A stretch of DNA of 64,000 nt, taken from contig NW_027441100.1 in the NCBI RefSeq assembly GCF_949628215.1, forward strand, positions 1 through 64,000, in the 5' to 3' direction. The DNA comes from Phalacrocorax aristotelis (lineage: Eukaryota > Chordata > Aves > Suliformes > Phalacrocoracidae). Positions 22,401-34,553 of the stretch are shown here, one piece after another (positions within the stretch are counted from its first letter, which is position 1; each line of letters opens with the position of its first letter). A program made the position numbers and the translations under genes. Under the pieces are notes generated by a model. That model did no database searches, had not been told where the DNA came from, and saw only the letters and a program-made list of their open reading frames with translations.

Positions 22401-23865
22401 AAAGATCAGGCACTGGGAGGCAGACAGAGACAAACGAAGAAACAAGTGAAAAAACCAACAGCAATGGGCTACCAAGACAGAGAGGGAGGAGACGAGGAAA
22501 TATAGCAGCAAGGAGCGGGACAGAGAGAGTTGAGGACAAACAAACAGCACGGGTCTATGTGAAAGAGAACTTGGAATTAGAACACAGAGAGGGAGCCTGT
22601 CAGAGGTGGAGATAAAAGCAGCAGAGAGGGGAAGAGAGGCAGCAGAAAGAGGGAAGAGCAGGACAGAGACCAAGAAAGAACGATGAGGAGCAGGCTGGAA
22701 ACGCACAAAGAACCTGGGGCAGGCAGCACAACAGCGAGTGAGGAAAGAAGAATAGGGGCAGAAAGCTGAGCGAGCGAGATGGAGAAAGACAAGAAAAGCA
22801 ACAAGAACAGGGCAGAGAGGGAAGAATGAAGCCACGGGGACAGGGAGCCGAGAGAGCCAACGACGGAGGGAAGGGGCCGGGGTAGGGAAGACCTCAAAAC
22901 AAACCATGGGGCTACGTGGTACAGAGCATGAGCAGGGAGAGAATTAACCATTAGGGACAGGGAGCCAGAGGAAAAAGAAAATACACCAAAAGGGAGATGG
23001 AGAGCAAAAGGAATCGCAATGCGTACAGAAAGAAGAGCGAAACAATTCTAAAATAGGGACATGGGGAAGCCAGAAAGGACAACCGCTACAGGCTACAGGG
23101 CAGAGAGGGAAGAATTAACGAATAGACATGGAGAGCTGGGCGGAAAGAGATGGAGAAAGGCTAAAGATCACACGGCCAACAGGGAAGAGAGGCAGGAAGT
23201 TTAAAAACAGGGGCAAGAAGCCAGAGAGAGGGAGAGAGGCAACAATAAAATGGGGACGGGCCACGGGGCAGCGAGGAGGGAACCGATGAATAAGAAAAGG
23301 CGGCCAAAGAGAACACAATGTAGCATGGAAAAAAGGAACAGCGGCCTACGGGGAAGGAGGAATTAAAGATCAGGCACTGGGAGGCAGACAGAGACAAACG
23401 AAGAAACAAGTGAAAAAACCAACAGCAATGGGCTACCAAGACAGAGAGGGAGGAGACGAGGAAATAAAATATAGCAGCAAGGAGCTGGACAGAGAGATGA
23501 GGACAAACAAACAGCACGGGTCTATGTGAAAGAGAACTTGGAACTAGAACACAGAGAGGGAGCCTGTCAGAGGTGGAGATAAAAGCAGCAGAGAGGGGAA
23601 GAGAGGCAGCAGAAAGAGGGAAGAGCAGGACAGAGACTAAGAAAGAATGATGAGGAGCAGGCTGGAAACGCACAAAGAACCTGGGGCAGGCAGCACGACA
23701 GCGAGTGAGGAAAGAAGAATAGGGGCAGAAAGCTGAGCGAGCGAGATGGAGGAAGACAAGAAAAGCAACAAGAACAGGGCAGAGAGGGAAGAATGAAGCC
23801 ACGGGGACAGGGATCCGAGACAGCCAACGACGGAGGGAAGGGGCCGGGGAGGGAACACCACAAAA
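19464..23865. repeat. Purine-rich monomer array, block 3
   Basis: Landmarks at 20155, 21125, 22096 and 23061. The first monomer has a one-base deletion (AAAACGGGGCAAGAAGCC instead of AAAACAGGGGC) that also marks the first monomers of blocks 4 and 5 (27.9 and 36.5 kb) but not that of block 2, so blocks 3-5 share a closer ancestor at this end. Confidence 0.9.
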
Positions 23866-24199
23866 GGTAATTCCGGCAGGGGGAAGATCGCGACCACCGA
23901 CTCACGGACCACCACCGACCCAAGTAACACCACCTACTCAGAAGAGGACAACCGAGCCTGCGCAGTAATTTACATAAGGAACGAGCAAGTTTGTACCAAT
24001 CAGTAGACAGGACAATAATGAATACGTCTGACTACGTAAAATTTTGAGCTATAAATTGTAGGGGAAAGGTGTGTGAGGTACGCACGTTAGGAGGAGCGAT
24101 CCCCCGTGCATCCGGCGCCGTGAATAAAGAATGCCTGCTCTTTAATACTAAATTGGTGTTACAGAGTTGTTTCCAATTTTACCACGATTTTTGGTAACA
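23866..24199 (+). mobile_element. LTR-B solo LTR, copy 3
   Basis: 334 bp with the same signals and ends as copy 1. Confidence 0.72.
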
Positions 24200-24515
24200 C
24201 AGGGAGTCAGACCAAGAGAGCCAGAGAAAGACAAAATACCGACAGGCTACAGGACAGAGCAGGAGGAATACAAAAAAACGGAGCCAGAGCCAGGCAGAGA
24301 GAGGCAGAGAAAGAAAAAGTAGCCACACGCTACAGGACAGAGAGAGGGAGGACTGAAAAGACAGGGAGGCAGGGAGCCACTCAGAGCGAGATGGAGAAAG
24401 AAGGTGCGGGGGGAACGCAAAAAAAAATAATTTTGCAGCAGGTAAGGAAAGAGAGGGGGCCAGGGGAGAGACAGGGAGGGCCAGGACGCACAAGAGAGGC
24501 AACAGGGCCCCAGTG
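24200..24515. repeat. Purine-rich spacer after LTR-B, block 3
   Basis: Same as the other spacers, but with a shortened A run (near 24420) and GGGCCAGGACG in place of GGGCCCAGGACG (near 24481). Confidence 0.75.
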
Positions 24516-25320
24516 GCCCAGGACTCACCGCAACTCTCGCTCTCAGCGCTGCTGGCACAATTTAGCCGTTCAGATGCTTCTTTCCCCTTCCCTCCTCCCT
24601 GCCTCTTCTGCAGCTCCAGACTCTAGGCCATCCTCCACCTAAAGAGAATACATGGGTGTCTTACAGCTCTTACAAGATGAGGCTTCCTAGGCACGTGGCC
24701 TAGCTCGCTCGTGCACTACACGCCCGTACCGAACTCCGGGTTATGCGTACAGACCCTGCGGTGCACGTTGGTGGCCTGGCCCGCTGCGGACTATGAAGGG
24801 GGATCCTTCCTTCCTCACCTGCAGGGACAGGCTCTCTCTTGCCTGCGGCAGGAAGGCAGGTGGCAGCCAGAGCGCCTTCAATTTCTTCTTCTTTACCTTT
24901 CGTTGGCATCGCCAGCTTCAGCCGAGGCAGCTCCTGTCCACAGCTGGGAAGGGCTTTGTCTATCCCTTTTCGGCCCCGCGCTGCAAGGACGCGAGGCCGG
25001 GCAGAGAGAAGCCACGCAAGCCTGAGACGGCCACAGTCAACGGCATCCCCGGGGGAAGGACAGACAACCACGTCCGCAGCAAGGTCTCTGGGAGAGGGAA
25101 AGAAGAAACAGCGACCGTCATTACCGTCGATCGACCTTGACCAAAGCCTCTCCTTCCGCAGGGGCTTCTGGACACACCGCTCCTTCCCCGCGCTACTGCT
25201 AAGGGCCCCTGCGCCGAGGGGGAATCCCGTGCGCTTGAGGGCCGGCTCGCTGCCTTCACGACAGGGCCTGGGGGCGGCCTAGGGCTACGCAGCACGCTTC
25301 AGAGGAGGTGCCGGAGCTGG

Positions 25321-25597
25321 GGGCAGGCGCGCGGGGCGGGGGGGGGGGGGGGCAGGCGCGCGGGGTGGGGGGGAGGGGGCAGGCGCGCGGGTCGAAGCAG
25401 GCGCGCGGGGCAGGCTGGCGGGGGGAGCAGGTGCGCGGGGCGAGGCAAGCGCGCGGGGCGGGGGGGGGCAGGCGGGCGGGGGGAGCAGGCGCGCGGGGCG
25501 GGGGGGGGCAGGCGGGCGGGGGGAGCAGGCGCGGGGGGGGGCAGGCGGGCGGGGGGAGCAGGCGCGGGGGGCGGGAGGGGAGGGCAGGCGCGCGGGC
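25321..25597. repeat. G-rich GC minisatellite, copy 3 (~277 bp)
   Basis: About one 40-bp unit shorter than copies 1 and 2, with a slightly shorter first G run. Confidence 0.9.
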
Positions 25598-25649
25598 AAG
25601 GCGGGCCAGGGGAGGCTGAGGGGGAGCTCCGGTGAGCCGGGGAGGCGGC

Positions 25650-25720
25650 CATCTTCTGCGCCCTGGCAGGGGAAAAGAGCATCCTCCTCCTCCCTTCTGT
25701 CAGCTCCCGGGTAACTCACC
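25650..25720 (-). other. Candidate first-exon junction and start codon (minus strand), copy 3
   Basis: The donor GAGAAGCG|GTGAGTTACC is kept. The acceptor becomes CCCCTGCCAG|GGCGCAG after a one-base loss, still usable, and the ATG is at 25652. The loss also joins the ATG frame to an upstream open frame across the candidate intron. Confidence 0.35.
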
Positions 25721-25825
25721 GCTTCTCGGGAGCGGCCGCACCTGGAAGCCCCCAGAAATCAACACGAATCCAACCCCAAAAATACACCTCGCGTACCGCA
25801 CGCGGCACGGCCGCCCGGCACCCGA

Positions 25826-25985
25826 GCGCCGGAACACCGCGCCTCCCGCCGCGCCCCGGCGAACCACGTGACAGGGCCGGCAGCCGCGCGCCACAGGGAC
25901 TACAGCTCCCGGCACGCCGCGAGCCCGCCCTCCCGCTCTCTGACCCTTCGGGGCACCGTTCTTCCCGCCGATGCACCCGGAAGCC
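25826..25985. promoter_or_regulatory. CpG-island promoter-like cluster, copy 3
   Basis: CACGTGAC at 25865-25872, the ZNF143-like site at 25899-25917 and the ETS-like site at 25976-25985 are all kept despite nearby single-base deletions. Confidence 0.6.
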
Positions 25986-26535
25986 CCACCGAGCCCTCAG
26001 CACAGCCTCGCTCTCCCCACAGCCCGCTCCGACCCGGCGCTGCCCCGCCGCAGCCCTCCTCGGGGCTTTACCCGGGACGCAGCCGTCCACCACCCAGCCC
26101 CCGCTCACCTCCTCCCTCGCTACAGTCGCAGCCCGCTGACGCTCGGCCACAGCTCCGCCCCGTCCCGCCCTCGGCTCACACTGGCCCCCCGGAGCAGGGC
26201 ACCACCCCTTTTCCAGGTAGGAGCCGGCACCGGCAGCCCCACTGCCCGCACCTGGGGCTCCTCCATCCAGCCCCCGCCCGCAGCTGAGGCACAGCAGCAA
26301 CGGGGGGCCCCTCCCCCACCCCCACAGTGCACCACCTTCTCCCCAGGGCTCCATCACAGCCCCCTGCCCCACGCAAAGGGAGCGCAAACGCAGCCCCGAG
26401 GGCAAAGGAGAGGGCAAGTGTTTGCGCAGGCAGCGTGCATGTAACAAGTCCCAGGAGCGATTCGTGGCTCAGGGTCCCCAACGCTCCCCCTGCCCCCAGG
26501 CCACCTCGGCCGCCGTTGCCGGAGCCGCACGGAGC

Positions 26536-27074
26536 TGGTTTTGGCTAGGATAGTGCTCATTTTCTCCATAGTAGCTAGGAAAGGATAAGTTTTGGATTTA
26601 TGTTCAAAACAGCGTTAACAATGTAGAGATGTGCTGAGCACTGCTTCCACAGTCAGAGCCTCTTCTGGTTCTCTCAGTGCCCCACCAGCAAGTAGGCTGG
26701 CAGAGGACACAGCTGGGAAAGCTTTCCCAGCTAACTGACCAAAGGGCTATTCCATACCATTATTTGACATCACGCTGAGTACATGCAGCTGGGGGAGAAG
26801 GGGGAGGCCTTAGGGGCTACGGCATTTCACTCCCTAAGTAACCATTACACATGATAGAGCCCTGCTTTCCCAGAGAAGGCTCAACACCTGCCCACCGAAA
26901 AGGAGTGTGAATTAATTCCTTGATTTGCTTCCATGCACAGCTGTTACTCTACCTATTAAACACCCATGAGTTTTCTCACTTTTACCCTTCCAGCTCTCTC
27001 CCCCAGCCCACTGAGGGTGGAGCGAGCAAGCAGCTCCCTGGTGCAGAGTTGCCAGCTGGGGCTAAACCACGGCA
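26536..27074 (+). mobile_element. LTR-A ERVL-type solo LTR, copy 3
   Basis: 539 bp; differs from the other copies by an ATT insertion at about 26760 (CCATTATTTGACATC instead of CCATTTGACATC). Confidence 0.85.
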
Positions 27075-30000
27075 CGCGCTTGTCCTGGTTTGGCAGGGAG
27101 CGGACGGTCGGTCGCCTGGCTCCTGGAGCGAGAGGCTGCTGGGCAGAGAGGGAGGCCACCAAAGGTGAGGAGCAGGGCACAGGACAGTAGGAGGAGAGAA
27201 GAGAAAAGCGGCATGTGGCTGGACGGGTTGGGGGGGCGTGTGTGCGTGTAGTGAGAAGGCACGAGGCAGGGAACAGGATGGCCAGAGAAGGACAGGGAGC
27301 CTGACTGAGGTGGAGATAAAAGCAGCAGAGAGAGGGGAAGAGAGGCAGCAGAAAGAGGGACGAGCAGGACAGAGACCAACAAAGAAGGATGAGGAGCAGG
27401 CTGGAAACGCACAAAGAACCTGGGGCAGGCAGCACGACAGCGAGTGAGGAAAGAAGAATAGGGGCAGAAAGCTGAGCGAGCGAGATGGAGGAAGACAAGA
27501 AAAGCAACAAGAACAGGGCAGAGAGGGAAGAATGAAGCCACGGGGACAGGGATCCGAGAGAGCCAACGACAGAGGGAAGGGGCCGGGGAGGGAACACCAC
27601 AAAACAAACCATGGGGCTACGTGGTACAGATCATGAGAAGGGAGAAAATTAACCATTAGGGACAGGGAGCCAGAGGAAAAAGAAAATACACCAAAAGGGA
27701 GATGGAGAGCAAAAGGAATCGCAATGCGTACAGAAAGAAGAGCGAAACAATTCTAAAATAGGGACATGGGGAAGCCAGAAAGGACAAACGCTACAGGCTA
27801 CAGGGCAGAGAGGGAAGAATTAACGATAGACACAGAGAGCTGGGCAGAAAGAGATGGAGAAAGGCTAAAGATCACACGGCCAACAGGGAAGAGAGGGAAG
27901 ACGTTTAAAAACGGGGCAAGAAGCCAGAGAGAGGGGGAGAGAGGCAACAATAAAATGGGGACGGGCCACGGGGCAGCGAGGAGGGAACCGATGAATAAGA
28001 AAAGGAGGCCAAAGAGAACACAATGTAGTATGGAAAAAAGGAACAGCGGCCTACGGGGAAGGAGGAATTAAAGATCAGGCACTGGGAGGCAGACAGAGAC
28101 AAACGAAGAAACAAGTGAAAAAACCAACAGCAATGGGCTACCAAGACAGAGAGGGAGGAAATTCGGCAATAAAACATAGCAGCAAGGAGCGGGACAGAGA
28201 GAGTTGAGGACAAGCAAACAGCACGGGTCTATGTGAAAGAGAACATGGAATTAGAACACAGAGAGGGAGCCTGTCAGAGGTGGAGATAAAAGCAGCAGAG
28301 AGGGGAAGAGAGGCAGCAGAAAGAGGTAAGAGCAGGACAGAGACCAAGAAAGAACGGTGAGGAGCAGGCTGGAAACGCACAAAGAACCTGGGGCAGGCAG
28401 CACAACAGCGAGGGAGGAAAGAAGAATAGGGGCAGAAAGCTGAACCGAGCAAGATGGAGAAAGACAAGAAAAGCGACAAGAACAGGGCAGAGAGGGAAGA
28501 ATGAAGCCACGGGGACAGGGATCCGAGAGAGCCAACGACAGAGGGAAGGGGCCGGGGTAGGGAACACCTCAAAACAAACCATGGGGCTACGTGGTACAGA
28601 GCATGAGCAGGGAGAGAATTAACCATTAGGGACAGGGAGCCAGAGGAAAAAGAAAATACACCAAAAGGGAGATGGAGAGCAAAAGGAATCGCAATGCGTA
28701 CAGAAAGAAGAGCGAAACAATTCTAAAACAGGGACATGGGGAAGCCAGAAAGGACAACCGCTACAGGCTACAGGGCAGAGAGGGAAGAATTAACGATAGA
28801 CACAGAGAGCTGGGCAGAAAGAGATGGAGAAAGGCTAAAGATCACACGGCCAAGAGGGAAGACGTTTAAAAACAGGGGCAAGAAGCCAGAGAGGGGGAGA
28901 GAGGCAACAATAAAATGGGGACGGGCCACGGGGCAGCGAGGAGGGAACCGATGAATAAGAAAAGGAGGCCAAAGAGAACACAATGTAGTATGGAAAAAAG
29001 GAACAGCGGCCTACGGGGAAGGAGGAATTAAAGATCAGGCACTGGGAGGCAGACAGAGACAAACGAAGAAACAAGTGAAAAAACCAACAGCAATGGGCTA
29101 CCAAGACAGAGAGGGAGGAAATTGGGCAATAAAACATAGCAGCAAGGAGCGGGACAGAGAGAGTTGAGGACAAACAAACAGCACGGGTCTATGTGAAAGA
29201 GAACTTGGAATTAGAACACAGAGAGGGAGCCTGTCAGAGGTGGAGATAAAAGCAGCAGAGAGGGGAAGAGAGGCAGCAGAAAGAGGGAAGAGCAGGACAG
29301 AGACCAAGAAAGAACGATGAGGAGCAGGCTGGAAACGCACAAAGAACCTGGGGCAGGCAGCACGACAGCGAGTGAGGAAAGAAGAATAGGGGCAGAAAGC
29401 TGAGCGAGCGAGATGGAGAAAGACAAGAAAAGCAACAAGAACAGGGCAGAGAGGGAAGAATGAAGCCACGGGGACAGGGAGCCGAGAGAGCCAACGACGG
29501 AGGGAAGGGGCCGGGGTAGGGAAGACCTCAAAACAAACCATGGGGCTACGTGGTACAGAGCATGAGCAGGGAGAGAATTAACCATTAGGGACAGGGAGCC
29601 AGAGGAAAAAGAAAATACACCAAAAGGGAGATGGAGAGCAAAAGGAATCGCAATGCGTACAGAAAGAAGAGCGAAACAATTCTAAAATAGGGACATGGGG
29701 AAGCCAGAAAGGACAAAAGCTACAGGCTACAGGGCAGAGAGGGAAGAATTAACGAATAGACATGGAGAGCTGGGCGGAAAGAGATGGAGAAAGGCTAAAG
29801 ATCACACGGCCAACAGGGAAGAGAGGCAGGAAGTTTAAAAACAGGGGCAAGAAGCCAGAGAGAGGGAGAGAGGCAACAATAAAATGGGGACGGGCCACGG
29901 GGCAGCGAGGAGGGAACCGATGAATAAGAAAAGGCAGCCAAAGAGAACACAATGTAGTATGGAAAAAAGGAACAGCGGCCTACGGGGAAGGAGGAATTAA

Positions 30001-32432
30001 AGATCAGGCACTGGGAGGCAGACAGAGACAAACGAAGAAACAAGTGAAAAAACCAACAGCAATGGGCTACCAAGACAGAGAGGGAGGAAATTGGGCAATA
30101 AAACATAGCAGCAAGGAGCGGGACAGAGAGAGTTGAGGACAAACAAACAGCACGGGTCTATGTGAAAGAGAACTTGGAATTAGAACACAGAGAGGGAGCC
30201 TGTCAGAGGTGGCGATAAAAGCAGCAGAGAGGGGAAGAGAGGCAGCAGAAAGAGGGAAGAGCAGGACAGAGACCAAGAAAGAACGGTGAGGAGCAGGCTG
30301 GAAACGCACAAAGAACCTGGGGCAGGCAGCATGACAGCGAGGGAGGAAAGAAGAATGGGGCAGAAAGCTGAAGCGAGCGAGATGGAGAAAGACAAGAAAA
30401 GCGACAAGAACAGGGCAGAGAGGAGAGAATGAAGCCACGGGGACAGGGATCCGAGAGAGCCAACGACGGAGGGAAGGGGCCGGGGAGGGAACACCACAAA
30501 ACAAACCATGGGGCTACGTGGTACAGAGCATGAGCAGGGAGAGAATTAACCATTAGGGACAGGGAGCCAGAGGAAAAAGAAAATACACCAAAAGGGAGAT
30601 GGAGAGCAAAAGGAATCGCAATGCGTACAGAAAGAAGAGCGAAACATTTCTAAAATAGGGACATGGGGAAGCCAGAAAGGACAACCGCTACAGGCTACAG
30701 GGCAGAGAGGGAAGAATTAACGATAGACACAGAGAGCTGGGCAGAAAGAGATGGAGAAAGGCTAAAGATCACACGGCCAACAGGGAAGAGAGGGAAGACG
30801 TTTAAAAACAGGGGCAAGAAGCCAGAGAGAGGGGGAGAGAGGCAACAATAAAATGGGGACGGGCCACGGGGCAGTGAGGAGGGAACCGATGAATAAGAAA
30901 AGGAGGCCAAAGAGAACACAATGTAGTATGGAAAAAAGGAACAGCGGCCTACGGGGAAGGAGGAATTAAAGATCAGGCACTGGGAGGCAGACAGAGACAA
31001 ACGAAGAAACAAGTGAAAAAACCAACAGCAATGGGCTACCAAGACAGAGAGGGAGGAGACGAGGAAATATAGCAGCAAGGAGCGGGACAGAGAGAGTTGA
31101 GGACAAACAAACAGCACGGGTCTATGTGAAAGAGAACTTGGAATTAGAACACAGAGAGGGAGCCTGTCAGAGGTGGAGATAAAAGCAGCAGAGAGGGGAA
31201 GAGAGGCAGCAGAAAGAGGTAAGAGCAGGACAGAGACCAAGAAAGAACGATGAGGAGCAGGCTGGAAACGCACAAAGAACCTGGGGCAGGCAGCACGACA
31301 GCGAGTGAGGAAAGAAGAATAGGGGCAGAAAGCTGAGCGAGCGAGATGGAGAAAGACAAGAAAAGCAACAAGAACAGGGCAGAGAGGGAAGAATGAAGCC
31401 ACGGGGACAGGGAGCCGAGAGAGCCAACGACGGAGGGAAGGGGCCGGGGTAGGGAAGACCTCAAAACAAACCATGGGGCTACGTGGTACAGAGCATGAGC
31501 AGGGAGAGAATTAACCATTAGGGACAGGGAGCCAGAGGAAAAAGAAAATACACCAAAAGGGAGATGGAGAGCAAAAGGAATCGCAATGCGTACAGAAAGA
31601 AGAGCGAAACAATTCTAAAATAGGGACATGGGGAAGCCAGAAAGGACAACCGCTACAGGCTACAGGGCAGAGAGGGAAGAATTAACGAATAGACATGGAG
31701 AGCTGGGCGGAAAGAGATGGAGAAAGGCTAAAGATCACACGGCCAACAGGGAAGAGAGGCAGGAAGTTTAAAAACAGGGGCAAGAAGCCAGAGAGAGGGA
31801 GAGAGGCAACAATAAAATGGGGACGGGCCACGGGGCAGCGAGGAGGGAACCGATGAATAAGAAAAGGCGGCCAAAGAGAACACAATGTAGTATGGAAAAA
31901 AGGAACAGCGGCCTACGGGGAAGGAGGAATTAAAGATCAGGCACTGGGAGGCAGACAGAGACAAACGAAGAAACAAGTGAAAAAACCAACAGCAATGGGC
32001 TACCAAGACAGAGAGGGAGGAGACGAGGAAATAAAATATAGCAGCAAGGAGCTGGACAGAGAGATGAGGACAAACAAACAGCACGGGTCTATGTGAAAGA
32101 GAACTTGGAACTAGAACACAGAGAGGGAGCCTGTCAGAGGTGGAGATAAAAGCAGCAGAGAGGGGAAGAGAGGCAGCAGAAAGAGGGAAGAGCAGGACAG
32201 AGACTAAGAAAGAATGATGAGGAGCAGGCTGGAAACGCACAAAGAACCTGGGGCAGGCAGCACGACAGCGAGTGAGGAAAGAAGAATAGGGGCAGAAAGC
32301 TGAGCGAGCGAGATGGAGGAAGACAAGAAAAGCAACAAGAACAGGGCAGAGAGGGAAGAATGAAGCCACGGGGACAGGGATCCGAGACAGCCAACGACGG
32401 AGGGAAGGGGCCGGGGAGGGAACACCACAAAA
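27075..32432. repeat. Purine-rich monomer array, block 4
   Basis: Spacings of 970, 959, 968 and 965 bp. One monomer (about 28850) has the short form CGGCCAAGAGGGAAGACG, lacking 9 bp found in most monomers; the same short form recurs at about 40310, 45140, 48030 and 50930 in block 5. Confidence 0.9.
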
Positions 32433-32766
32433 GGTAATTCCGGCAGGGGGAAGATCGCGACCACCGACTCACGGACCACCACCGACCCAAGTAACACCAC
32501 CTACTCAGAAGAGGACAACCGAGCCTGCGCAGTAATTTACATAAGGAACGAGCAAGTTTGTACCAATCAGTAGACAGGACAATAATGAATACGTCTGACT
32601 ACGTAAAATTTTGAGCTATAAATTGTAGGGGAAAGGTGTGTGAGGTACGCACGTTAGGAGGAGCGATCCCCCGTGCATCCGGCGCCGTGAATAAAGAATG
32701 CCTGCTCTTTAATACTAAATTGGTGTTACAGAGTTGTTTCCAATTTTACCACGATTTTTGGTAACA
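32433..32766 (+). mobile_element. LTR-B solo LTR, copy 4
   Basis: 334 bp with the same signals and ends as copy 1. Confidence 0.72.
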
Positions 32767-33085
32767 CAGGGAGTCAGACTAAGAGAGCCAGAGAAAGACA
32801 AAATACCGACAGGCTACAGGACAGAGCAGGAGGAATACAAAAAAACGGAGCCAGAGCCAGGCAGAGAGAGGCAGAGAAAGAAAAAGTAGCCACACGCTAC
32901 AGGACAGAGAGAGGGAGGACTGAAAAGACAGGGAGGCAGGGAGCCACTCAGAGCGAGATGGAGAAAGAAGGTGCGGGGGGAACGCAAAAAAGAAATAATT
33001 TTGCAGCAGGTAAGGAAAGAGAGGGGGCCAGGGGAGAGACAGGGAGGGCCCAGGACGCACAAGAGAGGCAACAGGGCCCCAGTGG
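32767..33085. repeat. Purine-rich spacer after LTR-B, block 4
   Basis: As in block 1, with small substitutions (CAGACTAAGAGAGCC; AAAAAAGAAATAATT). Confidence 0.75.
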
Positions 33086-33891
33086 CCCAGGACTCACCGC
33101 AACTCTCGCTCTCAGCGCTGCTGGCACAATTTAGCCGTTCAGATGCTTCTTTCCCCTTCCCTCCTCCCTGCCTCTTCTGCAGCTCCAGACTCTAGGCCAT
33201 CCTCCACCTAAAGAGAATACATGGGTGTCTTACAGCTCTTACAAGATGAGGCTTCCTAGGCACGTGGCCTAGCTCGCTCGTGCACTACACGCCCGTACCG
33301 AACTCCGGGTTATGCGTACAGACCCTGCGGTGCACGTTGGTGGCCTGGCCCGCTGCGGACTATGAAGGGGGATCCTTCCTTCCTCACCTGCAGGGACAGG
33401 CTCTCTCTTGCCTGCGGCAGGAAGGCAGGTGGCAGCCAGAGCGCCTTCAATTTCTTCTTCTTTACCTTTCGTTGGCATCGCCAGCTTCAGCCGAGGCAGC
33501 TCCTGTCCACAGCTGGGAAGGGCTTTGTCTATCCCTTTTCGGCCCCGCGCTGCAAGGACGGCGAGGCCGGGCAGAGAGAAGCCACGCAAGCCTGAGACGG
33601 CCACAGTCAACGGCATCCCCGGGGGAAGGACAGACAACCACGTCCGCAGCAAGGTCTCTGGGAGAGGGAAAGAAGAAACAGCGACCGTCATTACCGTCGA
33701 TCGACCTTGACCAAAGCCTCTCCTTCCGCAGGGGCTTCTGGACACACCGCTCCTTCCCCGCGCTACTGCTAAGGGCCCCTGCGCCGAGGGGGAATCCCGT
33801 GCGCTTGAGGGCCGGCTCGCTGCCTTCACGACAGGGCCTGGGGGCGGCCTAGGGCCACGCAGCACGCTTCAGAGGAGGTGCCGGAGCTGGG

Positions 33892-34163
33892 GGCAGGCGC
33901 GCGGGGCGGGGGGGGGGGGCAGGCGCGCGGGGTGGGGGGAGGGGGCAGGCGCGCGGGTCGAAGCAGGCGCGCGGGGCAGGCGGGCGGGGGGAGCAGGTGC
34001 GCGGGGCGAGGCAAGCGCGCGGGGCGGGGGGGGGCAGGCGGGCGGGGGGAGCAGGCGCGCGGGGCGGGGGGGGGCAGGCGGGCGGGGGGAGCAGGCGCGG
34101 GGGGGGCAGGCGGGCGGGGGGAGCAGGCGCGGGGGGCGGGAGGGGAGGGCAGGCGCGCGGGCA
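33892..34163. repeat. G-rich GC minisatellite, copy 4 (~272 bp)
   Basis: Shortest of the four, with shorter G runs and GCAGGCGGGCGGGG where the others have GCAGGCTGGCGGGG. Confidence 0.9.
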
Positions 34164-34214
34164 AGGCGGGCCAGGGGAGGCTGAGGGGGAGCTCCGGTGA
34201 GCCGGGGAGGCGGC

Positions 34215-34286
34215 CATCTTCTGCGCCCTGGGCAGGGGAAAAGAGCATCCTCCTCCTCCCTTCTGTCAGCTCCCGGGTAACTCACC
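34215..34286 (-). other. Candidate first-exon junction and start codon (minus strand), copy 4
   Basis: Donor, 58-nt gap, acceptor and ATG (34217) as in copy 1. The following frame is 122 codons because the minisatellite is shorter. Confidence 0.38.
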
Positions 34287-34392
34287 GCTTCTCGGGGAGC
34301 GGCCGCACCTGGAAGCCCCCAGAAATCAACACGAATCCAACCCCAAAAATACACCTCGCGTACCGCACGCGGCACGGCCGCCCGGCACCCGA

Positions 34393-34553
34393 GCGCCGGA
34401 ACACCGCGCCTCCCGCCGCGCCCCGGCGAACCACGTGACAGGGCCGGCAGCCGCGCGCCACAGGGACTACAGCTCCCGGCACGCCGCGAGCCCGCCCTCC
34501 CCGCTCTCTGACCCTTCGGGGCACCGTTCTTCCCGCCGATGCACCCGGAAGCC
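34393..34553. promoter_or_regulatory. CpG-island promoter-like cluster, copy 4
   Basis: The three sites are kept in order and spacing. Confidence 0.6.

Larger units (their letters stand above)
24516..26535. other. CpG-rich promoter-like segment, copy 3 (several 1-bp deletions)
   Basis: Same organisation as copy 1. Its parts are: the candidate 84-nt exon at 24897-24980 (minus), the minisatellite at 25321-25597, the ATG/intron/donor at 25650-25720 (minus), the ZNF143-like site at 25899-25917, and the ETS-like site at 25976-25985. Single-base losses occur at about 24991, 25665, 25728 and 25932, nearly all in C or G runs. One of them shortens the candidate intron to 57 nt. Confidence 0.6.
19404..27014. 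repeat. Ampliconic block 3 (7611 bp)
   Basis: Four landmark monomers (20155, 21125, 22096, 23061). The unit is 46 bp shorter than block 2, mainly from loss of one minisatellite unit plus several single-base deletions in the spacer and CpG segment, partly offset by a 3-bp insertion in LTR-A. Confidence 0.88.
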
